This document shows positions 1 through 9,403 of a DNA stretch of 52,031 nucleotides, piece after piece (positions within the stretch are counted from its first letter, which is position 1; each line of letters begins with the position of its first letter). The translations under genes and the position numbers were made by a program. The DNA is taken from assembly GCA_018499905.2 (NCBI GenBank), contig JAHBAU020000040.1:1-52031 (forward strand), written 5' to 3'. Below the pieces are notes generated by a model, which worked only from the letters and a program-made list of their open reading frames with translations, ran no database searches and had not been told where the DNA came from. The stretch comes from Candidatus Saccharimonadota bacterium. GTDB taxonomy: Bacteria > Patescibacteriota > Saccharimonadia > Saccharimonadales > AQU-01.

Positions 1-233
1 CCCTTAAAGTCCACCCCTTCCATCTCCATGATAAAGCCGAACATTGTGCCACCCTTACCGCTCGAAAAATCATGCCAGATCTGTTTTTCGGGGCTGACCA
101 TAAAACTGGCGGTTTTTTCATTCCCAAAAGGGCTTAGAACCTTAAAATTACGGCCAGCACGTTTGAGCTCAACGTAGCGACTCACGACGTCCTCAATACT
201 CAACCGAGCTTTTATATCCTCAACCGCATCCAT
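1..233 (-). CDS. dnaG: DNA primase DnaG, N-terminal part (runs off the window)
   Basis: Reverse-strand translation MDAVEDIKARLSIEDVVSRYVELKRAGRNFKVLSPFGNEKTASFMVSPEKQIWHDFSSGKGGTMFGFIMEMEGVDFK matches the DnaG N-terminal domain pattern; not in the ORF track because it is open at the window edge. Confidence 0.85.
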   Translation of the reverse strand, partial: MDAVEDIKARLSIEDVVSRYVELKRAGRNFKVLSPFGNEKTASFMVSPEKQIWHDFSSGKGGTMFGFIMEMEGVDFK

Positions 234-295
234 GTACACCAGTTTGGCATCTGTTGGTGTTGCTGTCCAGCGGTCGAAACAGTAAGATAGAGCTT

Positions 296-922
296 ATGCA
301 GCCCAACTTACCCGCACCATCACAAAACCCGTATGACTTTATTCTCAACAGCGGCCAGCCCCAAGTGCCGGGCAAAATGCCGCGTATATCCAGCGGCGGC
401 AGTGGTCAGAAACAGCGCATTATTTTTGTCGCAATCGCTGGTTTTATTGTCTTGATTCTTGGCATTATCGTTTTTAATATTCTGTCGAGCGCCGGCAAGG
501 GCAACACCACCTTGCTGAAGAATCTGGCGGCTGAGCAAACTGAGCTGATCCGGGTCTCTGACCTGGCTCTGACTAAGGCAAAATCAACCAAAGCCCGCAA
601 TTTGGCGGCATCCGCTACCATAACTATTAGAACTACGAAACAGCGAACTACAAAGTTGCTGTCTCTCAAAGGAGCCGAGGTAACGCCCAAAGAATTGGGG
701 GCAAAGCTAAATGACAAAACTGATGCAGCGCTGAATGCAGCTGAGCAGGCTAACCGTTATGACGAAGTTTACATTGAGTATATGCTTGGTGCTCTAGCAG
801 CCTATCAAAATAATCTCAAAACCGCCTACGACGCTAATACTGAAACAAACGATCGGGATGTCCTCAGTTCTGCCTTCGCCAGCACTGCACTGATTTACGA
901 GAATCAGACAGCCACTAATTAG
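296..922 (+). CDS. hypothetical protein with one N-terminal TM helix
   Basis: ORF; internal ATG at 296 (MQPNLPAPSQ...) is the likely start; hydrophobic segment IIFVAIAGFIVLILGIIVFNIL. Confidence 0.7.
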   Translation: MQPNLPAPSQNPYDFILNSGQPQVPGKMPRISSGGSGQKQRIIFVAIAGFIVLILGIIVFNILSSAGKGNTTLLKNLAAEQTELIRVSDLALTKAKSTKARNLAASATITIRTTKQRTTKLLSLKGAEVTPKELGAKLNDKTDAALNAAEQANRYDEVYIEYMLGALAAYQNNLKTAYDANTETNDRDVLSSAFASTALIYENQTATN

Positions 923-1259
923 CTACGAGTTCATAAGAATGACGAATGAGGTCCTTGACCTCTTCCCACGGCACCTGACCGGTGAGCACGATGGTGTTCC
1001 AGTGCTTCTTGTTCAAATGATTGCCAGGCATGACTGATTCGTATTTTTCCCGCAAAAGTACTGCCAGCTGCGGGTCACACTTAAGGCTGATGCGTACTGG
1101 GTCCTTGCCTTCAGCTACCAAGGCAAACATTTTACCCTCATCATCTGCGTCCTGCCCGCGGTGTGTCACTTTGTAGACTGCCACGTCTTTGCCAAACGGA
1201 TAGGTTAGCTTGGCACCGGGGTACGTTAACAAGTAGATTTCGACCTCTTTGTGTGTCAT
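915..1259 (-). CDS. MmcQ/YjbR family protein
   Basis: YPFG..., ISLKCDP, PGNHLNKKHWNTI... pattern typical of the YjbR/MmcQ fold. Confidence 0.8.
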   Translation of the reverse strand: MTHKEVEIYLLTYPGAKLTYPFGKDVAVYKVTHRGQDADDEGKMFALVAEGKDPVRISLKCDPQLAVLLREKYESVMPGNHLNKKHWNTIVLTGQVPWEEVKDLIRHSYELVAN

Positions 1260-1264
1260 TCTTA

Positions 1265-2401
1265 TCAGCCCTCTATTTTGCGGCTCGGCTTGTCAGTTTT
1301 ATGTTCTTTGGGTTCAGGGGATACAGCCGCTTCAGGTTCGGGCTCAGTAGCCGGTTCTTCATGAGCAGGCTTTGTTGACTCTGGTTGTTGGCTATCATTT
1401 TTCTGCCTGGTCACTAGCAACCCAACGACCATCGCCAGCCCGATCAACGTCACAATCACCGCAAAGGTCATCAACGAGCGCCAAAAATCGTTCCCAAGTC
1501 CTTGCAAACCATTGACGGCAACCGTCTTCAGACCCTGGCCAGCATCAGTAGAATTATTCACACTTTCATACAAGCGGTCCATGCCAACGCTCACCAGCCA
1601 AGCCTGCAGGAAAAGCACCAAGCCAACAGGTACAACCGTGCTTGCTATGGTCTTGACGCCGCGGCGTTTGGTTTCGCTAGCAAACAGCACCACCACTCCT
1701 CCGCCCAAGGCCAAGAAGCCGAAGACGTATGGTATGGCTTGGACCAACTGATATAGCCGTGGCAAACCTTCGAGTTTCTGGAACAGCGGCTGCGTATCGC
1801 TCCCCTCGCCGATCTTAACGTCACTAGCGGTAATGGTGGTATCCGGCAAGAACTCCTGGCTATTTTTGAGATCATCGACTGCCTTTTGGACATCGGCAGC
1901 TGGATCATAGCCTGGTACTTTACAGGCTACTTTGAGCACGTCGGAAGTGTCGGGAATCTGGCCAGGTGCACAATCTGGCAGTGCAGCGTATCGTTCTGTG
2001 GCGTACGTCCCGACCTTGGCAGCAAAGGTATTTTTGGCTTCGCTCAGTTCAATCGTGAACGCCGGTTGGCTAATCTCACCCTTTAGCCATGCATCAATAC
2101 TATCCACCACCTCTTCGGTGTTCGTCTTCAGAAATGCCGGCGACAGCGCTGCCTGCGCAGCCGCTTGCACACCAGGATCTTTTAACGGATTGATCTGACC
2201 GTTTTCCGGATTCTCCTCCACCGCTTGCTCGGCTTCTTCCAGTAAGGCGGGCACGATATTGTCATACACCTGCCCTTCGTTCAGCCACTTCTTCAGATTG
2301 CCGCCGTTAAACACGGCCAGAATCACCGCTGACATAACAGCGAGCAATAGACACAGTGATAAGAAAGAATTGGCCAGGAATACGATTATTTTCTTGAGCA
2401 T
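1265..2401 (-). CDS. hypothetical multi-TM membrane protein
   Basis: Start set at MLKKIIVFLANSFLSL (2401) because the longer ORF overlaps the HIT gene. Confidence 0.7.
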   Translation of the reverse strand: MLKKIIVFLANSFLSLCLLLAVMSAVILAVFNGGNLKKWLNEGQVYDNIVPALLEEAEQAVEENPENGQINPLKDPGVQAAAQAALSPAFLKTNTEEVVDSIDAWLKGEISQPAFTIELSEAKNTFAAKVGTYATERYAALPDCAPGQIPDTSDVLKVACKVPGYDPAADVQKAVDDLKNSQEFLPDTTITASDVKIGEGSDTQPLFQKLEGLPRLYQLVQAIPYVFGFLALGGGVVVLFASETKRRGVKTIASTVVPVGLVLFLQAWLVSVGMDRLYESVNNSTDAGQGLKTVAVNGLQGLGNDFWRSLMTFAVIVTLIGLAMVVGLLVTRQKNDSQQPESTKPAHEEPATEPEPEAAVSPEPKEHKTDKPSRKIEG

Positions 2402-2458
2402 TTGATTTGATAATACCACCTTTTGGACAAGCCTGCCCTTTAGCCTTAAGATAGGTGT

Positions 2459-2854
2459 ATGAATGACAGTATTTTTACCAAGATTATTAAGGGTGAGATC
2501 CCCTGTGCCAAAGTGTACGAGGACGACAAGACATTCGCCTTTTTGGATATACACCCAATCCAACCCGGTCATATATTGGTTATTACAAAGCAACAGGTTG
2601 AAAATTTTGAAGAACTTGACGATGAAACGCTGGCTCATCTATTCCGAACCGTCAAAAAAGCTGCCTTGAAGATCAAAAGCACTTTTAACCCTGTAAAGGT
2701 TGGTGTACGGATAGAGGGCTTTGACGTTCCACATGTGCACGTTCACGTTTACCCTTGTAACACGGCCGAAGAGTTTCATGGCGATATGAATCGCACCCAA
2801 ATCGAGCCAGATTTTAAGGCGTTAGACGAGTTGGCTGAGCGCTTACGATTCTGA
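2459..2854 (+). CDS. HIT family hydrolase
   Basis: Histidine triad PHVHVHVYP; IPCAKVYED...AFLDIHPIQPGHILVI. Confidence 0.93.
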   Translation: MNDSIFTKIIKGEIPCAKVYEDDKTFAFLDIHPIQPGHILVITKQQVENFEELDDETLAHLFRTVKKAALKIKSTFNPVKVGVRIEGFDVPHVHVHVYPCNTAEEFHGDMNRTQIEPDFKALDELAERLRF

Positions 2855-2884
2855 ATCGTATTGCCGTGATGCTATAATTTGCTT

Positions 2885-3052
2885 ATGAGTAATGCAGTTA
2901 TTGCCTTTTTGTTTGCAGTCAGCGCCGCTACCTGGATTTACGCAAAAGTACAGCATCGAACCTTAAGCGGGCAGACTGGTGCCATCGTGGCCGGTGTTGC
3001 TGGTTTCATTTTATTCTTTGTATTTTGGTCAATCATAAATATATTCTTCTAG
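2885..3052 (+). CDS. small hydrophobic protein (55 aa)
   Basis: MSNAVIAFLFAVSAATWIYAKVQHRTLSGQTGAIVAGVAGFIFLFFVFWSIINIFF; preceded by TATAAT 6 nt upstream of ATG; below the ORF-track cutoff. Confidence 0.7.
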   Translation: MSNAVIAFLFAVSAATWIYAKVQHRTLSGQTGAIVAGVAGFILFFVFWSIINIFF

Positions 3053-3117
3053 TAAAATTCTAGCCGTATAGTACTAATTACTTTGCCGAAACTATTATTA
3101 GTTGGTATCATACGGCT

Positions 3118-3957
3118 ATGGATGAGAAGAGTTTGGGCAAACGCCTGCAAGAGGCCAGGCGAAGTGCGGGTTTGACGCAACAAGAACTGTGTCATAAGGC
3201 CGGCTTAAGTTATTCCACCTTAGCCAAAATTGAGCGCGGTGCCATAAAATCACCCTCAATATTTACCATTGTCCAAATTGCCGCTGCTGTTGGTACGACT
3301 CTTGATGAACTCATGGGACAGCCGACCAGCACTAAGCAAACCAAACTCAGCAAATCAGGGATCAGTTTTGTGTTTTTTGATGTCAACGGCTGCTTGCTCC
3401 GATTCTTCCATAGCGCTTTTACGCGACTTGCTGAAAAATCAGGCGCACCAGCCGATTTGATCGAAACTACCTTCTGGCACTATAACGACGCGGTTTGCAG
3501 TGGCAAGATGCCTTTGGCCGATTTTAATAAAATCCTTGGTAAACAGCTGGATATACCAGGGTTGGACTGGAAAGATTATTACCTAAGCGCCGTTGATCCG
3601 ATCAAAGAGATGCACGACCTCGTCACCTGGGCCTCTAAGCACTACCATGTGGGCCTGCTCACTAATATCATGCCGGGTTTTGTGACAACACTGAAGAAAC
3701 AGGGCCTCATCCCCAACATTCACTACGACGCCATTATCGATTCATCAGAAGTCGGCTATATCAAACCTGACCGCGAGATTTATGAAGCTGCTCAAGCTAA
3801 AGCCGGGGTATCAGCCAGTGAAATTCTGTTGATTGATGATAGCCGCACGAACATTATGGCCGCCGAGCGCCTTGGCTGGCATGTGCTGTGGTTTGACGAC
3901 TTTAGGCCCAAAGATTCGGTTACCCGCGTCAAAGCCGCGCTTGAGCTGGCAGAATAA
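3118..3957 (+). CDS. XRE-family HTH domain fused to a HAD-superfamily hydrolase
   Basis: N-term LGKRLQEARRSAGLTQQELCHKAGLSYSTLAKIERG (HTH_XRE); C-term FVFFDVNGCLL, LLTNIMPG, KPDREIYEAA, LLIDDSRTNI (HAD motifs). Confidence 0.88.
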   Translation: MDEKSLGKRLQEARRSAGLTQQELCHKAGLSYSTLAKIERGAIKSPSIFTIVQIAAAVGTTLDELMGQPTSTKQTKLSKSGISFVFFDVNGCLLRFFHSAFTRLAEKSGAPADLIETTFWHYNDAVCSGKMPLADFNKILGKQLDIPGLDWKDYYLSAVDPIKEMHDLVTWASKHYHVGLLTNIMPGFVTTLKKQGLIPNIHYDAIIDSSEVGYIKPDREIYEAAQAKAGVSASEILLIDDSRTNIMAAERLGWHVLWFDDFRPKDSVTRVKAALELAE

Positions 3958-4056
3958 TGCTTCAGACGGTCACATGACCTAAAAGGCTAATTTTGAATGA
4001 CGAATTCTGAATTCTGAATCAAATTCGAAATTCGATTTTCAAAATTCGAAATTTAC

Positions 4057-6618
4057 CTACAATGTGATGCCATATTTTTGGGCTTGCGCGCTAATAGTCT
4101 CAAGTGCCGCTTGAGCATCAGCCAGCTGTTCCCTGCTCTGCTCGACAAGCACTTTTGGTGCATGATCAACATATGAATTATTACCTAACCTGCCTTCAAG
4201 CTGAGCGATGCGACTGCGCGTCTCTTGCAATCGTTCTTGCAGTAAGCTGCCGTATCTCTGCAAGGTGTCGTTATCAACGTCGAGCCACACCTGCTGCCTG
4301 GTTTGTGTTAGCCGGACCCCCTGGCCATCTGTCACTTCTTTAACCGCGGCAACTTTCGCTAAGCGCTTAATAAGTTCTGCGTTGTCGTTAATAAGCGGTG
4401 CATCCTTGTAATATAGCGTCCGGCCGCGAGCGTTGAGTTCTACCATGAGTGCTCGGGTTTCCTGTACAACGCCTATCAGCTGCTCAAACGCATCAGCTTC
4501 ATCTGCTGATCCCTTCGGTGGTGTAGGCCACTGACTCGTCGCTAAGAAACTTCCCTCTTCCCAGGCCAACGTCTGCCAGATTGTCTCGGTGACAAATGGC
4601 GCAAACGGATGGACAAGCTTTAAGATTGTCTCCAATCCATACGCCAGGACGCTCAGATTCAGCTCAGCTTTAGAGGCTTCAATATACCAATCTGCAAAGT
4701 CATCCCAGACCAAGTGGTAGACCGTATCCCAGGCCTCGCCAAAGCGATAGGTATCGAGCGCGTCACATATAGCTTGCATAGATTGTTGTAACTTCCACAA
4801 TATCCAATGGTCCGCCATGGTTTGTGGGTTTGGCTCTCTATTCAGGTCCTTCGTGTCACCAATCTTCTCTTCACAATAACGGGCAATATTCCATAGTTTG
4901 TTGCAGAAATTTCGGCCGCCAGTGGCTTTCACATCAGTGTATGGCTGATTAGCGCCAGCTACTGCATTGGTAATTAGGCCCAGCCGTAAGGCATCGGCGC
5001 CAAACTTTTCGAGTTGTTCGACCGGGTTCACGACGTTACCTTTACTCTTACTCATCTTTTGGCCATCAGGCCCAAGCACTAAACCATGGAGATACACATC
5101 TTTAAACGGCACCTCGTCCGTCACATACAATCCGAGCATAATCATTCGACTTACCCACGGGTACAAAATGTCAGAAGCCGTCTCCATAAGATTCGTTGGG
5201 TAAAACTTCTTAAAGTCATCGCCGTCAGGATAATTAGTGGTCACAAACGGCCACTGCCCGCTCGAAAACCACGTATCAAAAACATCAGGATCACGGTGGT
5301 AGGTTTTACCGTCGACCTCGATAATCTCTTGGTCAACCCGCTCGTCATAAATCCAATCGTCAGCATCATCGACGTTCTGGAAAGCAGGGATCGGGATACC
5401 CCAGGCAATCTGGCGGCTGACATTCCAGTCACGCAGATTTTGCAAATACTCAATGAGCTGTTTGCGCTTAGATTCCGGATGAAAAGCAATACGTTTCTCT
5501 TCTAAAGCTTTGATGGCCGGCTTTGCCAACCGATCCATATCGACAAACCACTGTTCCATCAGCATTGGCTCAATAATCGTGCCGCATTTGTAGCACTTCC
5601 CCATGCGGTTTTGGTAGTGTTCGTCCACCTTAATCAGCATGTTCTTCTCTTTAAGCGCAGCAACAATTGCTTTGCGGGCTTCAAGCACGGTCATCCCACG
5701 GAACCGCCCTGCCCGTTCGTTCAGCGTACCATCGTGATCAATCACTCTGACTGCCGGTAAATTATGCCTTTGGGCCGCCTCCCAGTCGTCAAATGAATGC
5801 GCAGGAGTAATCTTGAGCACCCCTGTTCCAAAGCTCATATCCACCATTTCATCGGCAATCACCATAATTTCAAACGGACCGTTCACGCCTTCTACGGTAA
5901 CAGTCTTGCCAACCATGTCTTTATACCGTTCGTCATCTGGATGAACTGCTACTGCCGTATCGCCAAATTTAGTCTCAGGACGAGTAGTGGCCACCACAAA
6001 CGGCCCATACTGCATGTAGTACAGCGGCGTCGTGGCATCTTCGTAGGCCACCTCAATATCGGCAAAGCCCGTGCGGTGCTTTGTGCAGTAATTAACCAGT
6101 CGCTCACCTCTGTAAATGAGGCCGTCGTCCCACAGTTTTTTGAAGGTATTGAACGCGGTACGAACCACCTTTTCATCCAGTGTAAAGGTAAACCGGCTCC
6201 AGTCACAGCTGGCTCCTAGTGCTCTAAACTGCTGAAAAAAGGTCTCTTTGTTGTCAGCAACAAAATCCCACACCTGTTGATACAACTCTTCTCTAGAGTA
6301 ATCAAAACGGCTCTTTCCTTCTTTTTCCAGGCGTTTTTCATAGACGACCCAGGTTTCAAAGCCAGCATGGTCGGCCCCAGGCAGCCATAAAGCTGCCTTC
6401 CCTTGCATGCGCGCGTATCTGGTAACGATATCTTCGACGGTGACAAACAAACAGTGGCCAACGTGCAACGGCGCATTGGCATTTGGCGGCGGCATGACCA
6501 TCGAGAATGTACCCTTGTTACCAAAACGGTTCTCGGGCTTAAAAACATCTCCCTTTTCCCATAGAGCATAAATATCACTCTCGTACTTCTCTGGTTCGTA
6601 CACCTTCGGTAAATTCAC
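4057..6618 (-). CDS. valS: Valyl-tRNA synthetase
   Basis: PPPNANAPLHVGHCLF (HIGH), DVYLHGLVLGPDGQKMSKSKGNVV (KMSKS), C-terminal coiled coil. Confidence 0.97.
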   Translation of the reverse strand: MNLPKVYEPEKYESDIYALWEKGDVFKPENRFGNKGTFSMVMPPPNANAPLHVGHCLFVTVEDIVTRYARMQGKAALWLPGADHAGFETWVVYEKRLEKEGKSRFDYSREELYQQVWDFVADNKETFFQQFRALGASCDWSRFTFTLDEKVVRTAFNTFKKLWDDGLIYRGERLVNYCTKHRTGFADIEVAYEDATTPLYYMQYGPFVVATTRPETKFGDTAVAVHPDDERYKDMVGKTVTVEGVNGPFEIMVIADEMVDMSFGTGVLKITPAHSFDDWEAAQRHNLPAVRVIDHDGTLNERAGRFRGMTVLEARKAIVAALKEKNMLIKVDEHYQNRMGKCYKCGTIIEPMLMEQWFVDMDRLAKPAIKALEEKRIAFHPESKRKQLIEYLQNLRDWNVSRQIAWGIPIPAFQNVDDADDWIYDERVDQEIIEVDGKTYHRDPDVFDTWFSSGQWPFVTTNYPDGDDFKKFYPTNLMETASDILYPWVSRMIMLGLYVTDEVPFKDVYLHGLVLGPDGQKMSKSKGNVVNPVEQLEKFGADALRLGLITNAVAGANQPYTDVKATGGRNFCNKLWNIARYCEEKIGDTKDLNREPNPQTMADHWILWKLQQSMQAICDALDTYRFGEAWDTVYHLVWDDFADWYIEASKAELNLSVLAYGLETILKLVHPFAPFVTETIWQTLAWEEGSFLATSQWPTPPKGSADEADAFEQLIGVVQETRALMVELNARGRTLYYKDAPLINDNAELIKRLAKVAAVKEVTDGQGVRLTQTRQQVWLDVDNDTLQRYGSLLQERLQETRSRIAQLEGRLGNNSYVDHAPKVLVEQSREQLADAQAALETISAQAQKYGITL

Positions 6619-6801
6619 CGATAGCTCTCCTGTTCTATATCAGTTCATCTAAATAATAACACCCCTGTTATGTGTAAGACAACAACAGGGGTAAAAATTT
6701 CATGTGAAAAGCAAAAGAATAATAAAGCTTTGATCTTCCCTGATCCATAGCCTACCATCCCACCGACCGATACTAGGGTTTGTTTTTGCCCACTCGGACT
6801 T

Positions 6802-6853
6802 GGTAGCCGAGCTGTCCCAAGATAGAAACAGCCGGGCTACCGGTTTTTGTTTT
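6802..6853 (+). terminator. strong hairpin plus T-tract (intrinsic-terminator-like)
   Basis: GGTAGCC-GA-GCTGT-cccaagatagaa-ACAGC-CG-GGCTACC followed by GGTTTTTGTTTT. Confidence 0.6.
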
Positions 6854-6945
6854 CACCAATTAGCATACCCCGAGTTATAAGCATGAGCAATATTGACAGT
6901 TGTATATTTTTATGCTAAGATTTGTAAAGAATTGTAAAACAAAAA

Positions 6946-7746
6946 ATGCCAGAAATACCTACACCCGATCAGAACAATGTTGACCCCTACCCAAGAAATT
7001 GGAGTCTTGAGTTTCCTGATCCTGAAACATGGATAGCACAGTCCCGAACATTCTCTGCAGAAGAAATTCATGAGTATGGCGCCCATGCAATGCATTGGCT
7101 GTATGACAAGCTAGGGGATAGAGCTACAGGCGTAGTTACCGTGCGCAATAACAGAGAAGACGCACAGCTGCCCGGTCGACAGATATATGAGAGTCAGCAA
7201 CAGTGGGGGAGTGTTGACCCTGCAGCGGTCGCTGAAGCCGGATTATCTATCGAATTCGGGGGCCCGACCAGATATAAACCCGGCAATATCTTGCCATATC
7301 ACACACCAGACTTTGTTTCGAATATTACCACCGATCAAGAGATTAATAATAATGGGCAAAGGGCTTTGGGCTCAGTCGATTTTTTGGCAAATGCTGGTCA
7401 AATGCCAGTAGCGTCCGAAAGTCTGGGCTCGGTAGTGGTTTCAGATCTGCCTGACATCACAGGATTTCCTGATGATTTTGCTGATGGCACGCGAGATTCT
7501 TGGCGTAACCTTCGTGAGCGGGCGATTACAGAGGCGGAAAGAGTAATAAAGCCAGGTGGCTATCTTGTTTGGAATGGTAGTCGTAAGGAAGATTTTGATC
7601 AGATAACCCAGCTTGGTCTCCAGCCACTCAGCCTCAACGTGCGGCATTCTGTAATCCATGAACCGATTTCGAATACCTATACAGACCCCACCATGCTTGT
7701 TAACGGCGTGTACCAAAAACCAGTGGTGCAAGTTTCAGACATTTGA
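6946..7746 (+). CDS. hypothetical protein, possibly divergent class I methyltransferase-like
   Basis: ORF; C-terminal AERVIKPGGYLVWNGSRKEDFDQI resembles the post-motif region of SAM methyltransferases; TTGACA at ~6893. Confidence 0.6.
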   Translation: MPEIPTPDQNNVDPYPRNWSLEFPDPETWIAQSRTFSAEEIHEYGAHAMHWLYDKLGDRATGVVTVRNNREDAQLPGRQIYESQQQWGSVDPAAVAEAGLSIEFGGPTRYKPGNILPYHTPDFVSNITTDQEINNNGQRALGSVDFLANAGQMPVASESLGSVVVSDLPDITGFPDDFADGTRDSWRNLRERAITEAERVIKPGGYLVWNGSRKEDFDQITQLGLQPLSLNVRHSVIHEPISNTYTDPTMLVNGVYQKPVVQVSDI

Positions 7747-7812
7747 AATAAGTAATAATCTCTAATGTGAGGTACATTGACAAATGTTAAGTTTTATGGT
7801 TATATTAATTCT

Positions 7813-8319
7813 ATGACACATCAGGAAAGCTTCTCTGAAAGAGCTCACCAGCGTAGTATGGCCGTGGGCAAATCACGAAAGTTATTGGCGGTTGCTTTGC
7901 TTGGTTTTGGCATTTTTGGGACTGGAACTAAATTATTTATCGATGCTGTTGATTCTGGCACTCAAGCTGACGCCGCTTACAGAGCGGGGCAGGTTGAAGA
8001 AGCTTATGATGCAAGATCCATTGAAGCAGAAAAGCTGGCGCTTGGTGGATCATTGGCAGGAATTGGAGGTGTGGTTATGATGGCTGCAGCAGGTTATTGG
8101 GGTGGAGCAGGCGCCCAAAGGCAGCGACTTGCATCTGCGGCAAACACGCAGCCACCTGTTGCAAGCGGCAAGCTATACGACGGGCCTGGTACGACTGTGC
8201 ATGGCGAACCACCAGCTCCAGTAGTTGAGGCAAGGATAGAAGTGCCCCTCACACCCCCGGTTATTGAGTGGCAACCGCCACAATCCGATCCAAATATTGC
8301 CTTCCGCCGCCCTCAATAG
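7813..8319 (+). CDS. hypothetical membrane protein
   Basis: ATG at 7813 lies 6 nt after -10 TATATT (7801-7806) with -35 TTGACA (7777-7782); the listed TTG start at 7777 is the -35 box itself. Confidence 0.65.
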   Translation: MTHQESFSERAHQRSMAVGKSRKLLAVALLGFGIFGTGTKLFIDAVDSGTQADAAYRAGQVEEAYDARSIEAEKLALGGSLAGIGGVVMMAAAGYWGGAGAQRQRLASAANTQPPVASGKLYDGPGTTVHGEPPAPVVEARIEVPLTPPVIEWQPPQSDPNIAFRRPQ

Positions 8320-9381
8320 TCACATCGACAAGTTGGGGTTAGGGGAGAGGGTATAGGGGTCAGCGGTCGATTGGTCTAATTTCATCTTGAAACAGCCTAA
8401 CGTGGCGATCATGGCGCCATTGTCGGTGCATAATTTGGGGTCGGTATATTCGATAGGAATAGGGATGCGCTCAGATAGTTGCTTGCGTAGTTCCTGGCTA
8501 GAGGCAACGCCACCGGCAATCACCACCGAAGCCGGTTTATATTCTTCAAAAGCCATAACTGCCTTATCAACCACAGTCTCAATGGCTACCCGTTGAAAAC
8601 TAGCTGCAATGTCGGCCTTCTGAGCCTCTGAGAGGCGCCTTGGCAAGTCTTTGGACGGAAACGTGAAATCTTCCCCAATAATTTCTTGTGCCAGCCTGAG
8701 AACGGCCGTTTTGGGCCCAGAAAAGCTAAAGTCATACTTGCCCGGCAGTTTTGCCTTCGGTAATTGATAGGCTGTCGGGTTTCCAGCCTGAGCAGCTTTG
8801 GCAATACTCGGACCGCCGGGGTAGGGAAGACCCACCAACTTGGCAACTTTATCAAATGCTTCGCCGATAGCATCGTCGTTAGTTCGCCCTAGTAAGGTGT
8901 AGTCAAAATGATCCCTAAAGTACACCAACTGGCTGTGGCCACCACTGACAATCAAGGCCAGAACGGGGAAGACTGGCTGCTGTTTGGGTGGCACGTAGCC
9001 AGGCAAGGCGGTAGTTGTCAGGAAATTGGCATAGACGTGGCCCTCCACATGGTTACAGGCATACAGTGGTTTGTTTTTGGCAATAGCCAGCGTCCGGGCG
9101 GCCATGACACCGATTAACAGCGATCCGCCGAGGCCTGCACCATAAGTCACGGCAATGGCATCAATGTCGTCCCAGGTGCAGTCAGCATCTTTCAAGGCCT
9201 GGTCAATAACAGGGGTCACCGACTCAATATGACTACGGGCAGCAATTTCCGGGACCACACCGCCGTAGGCGGCATGCAGATCAAGGCTAGTCGCCACGGC
9301 ATTTGACAGTAGCTTATAGCCGTCTTCAACAACGGCGGCGGCCGTTTCATCACAACTGGTTTCGATTCCCAAGATACGCAT
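8320..9381 (-). CDS. tsaD: tRNA N6-adenosine threonylcarbamoyltransferase
   Basis: MRILGIETSCDETAAAVVEDG, VEGHVYAN, GGHSQLV, VVIAGGVASSQELR. Confidence 0.97.
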   Translation of the reverse strand: MRILGIETSCDETAAAVVEDGYKLLSNAVATSLDLHAAYGGVVPEIAARSHIESVTPVIDQALKDADCTWDDIDAIAVTYGAGLGGSLLIGVMAARTLAIAKNKPLYACNHVEGHVYANFLTTTALPGYVPPKQQPVFPVLALIVSGGHSQLVYFRDHFDYTLLGRTNDDAIGEAFDKVAKLVGLPYPGGPSIAKAAQAGNPTAYQLPKAKLPGKYDFSFSGPKTAVLRLAQEIIGEDFTFPSKDLPRRLSEAQKADIAASFQRVAIETVVDKAVMAFEEYKPASVVIAGGVASSQELRKQLSERIPIPIEYTDPKLCTDNGAMIATLGCFKMKLDQSTADPYTLSPNPNLSM

Positions 9382-9403
9382 CACGTACAGTATACTTGAG
9401 ACA

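Noticed and set aside
4104-6578. Multiple ORFs overlapping valS on both strands
   Set aside because: valS is unambiguous; overlapping frames lack protein-like features
6619-6860. T-box leader for valS
   Set aside because: No AGGGTGGNACCGCG-type antiterminator sequence found; hairpin before valS lacks a proper U-tract on the minus strand. Kept only as unspecified structured region
6700-6860. SRP RNA, tmRNA or RNase P RNA in the valS upstream gap
   Set aside because: Conserved cores (e.g. GGTCAGG...GGAAGGAAGCAGCC, GAGGAAAGTCCGGGC) are absent
7777-7812. N-terminal extension of the 7777-8319 ORF from TTG
   Set aside because: TTGACA at 7777 is better explained as a -35 box, with TATATT 18 nt downstream
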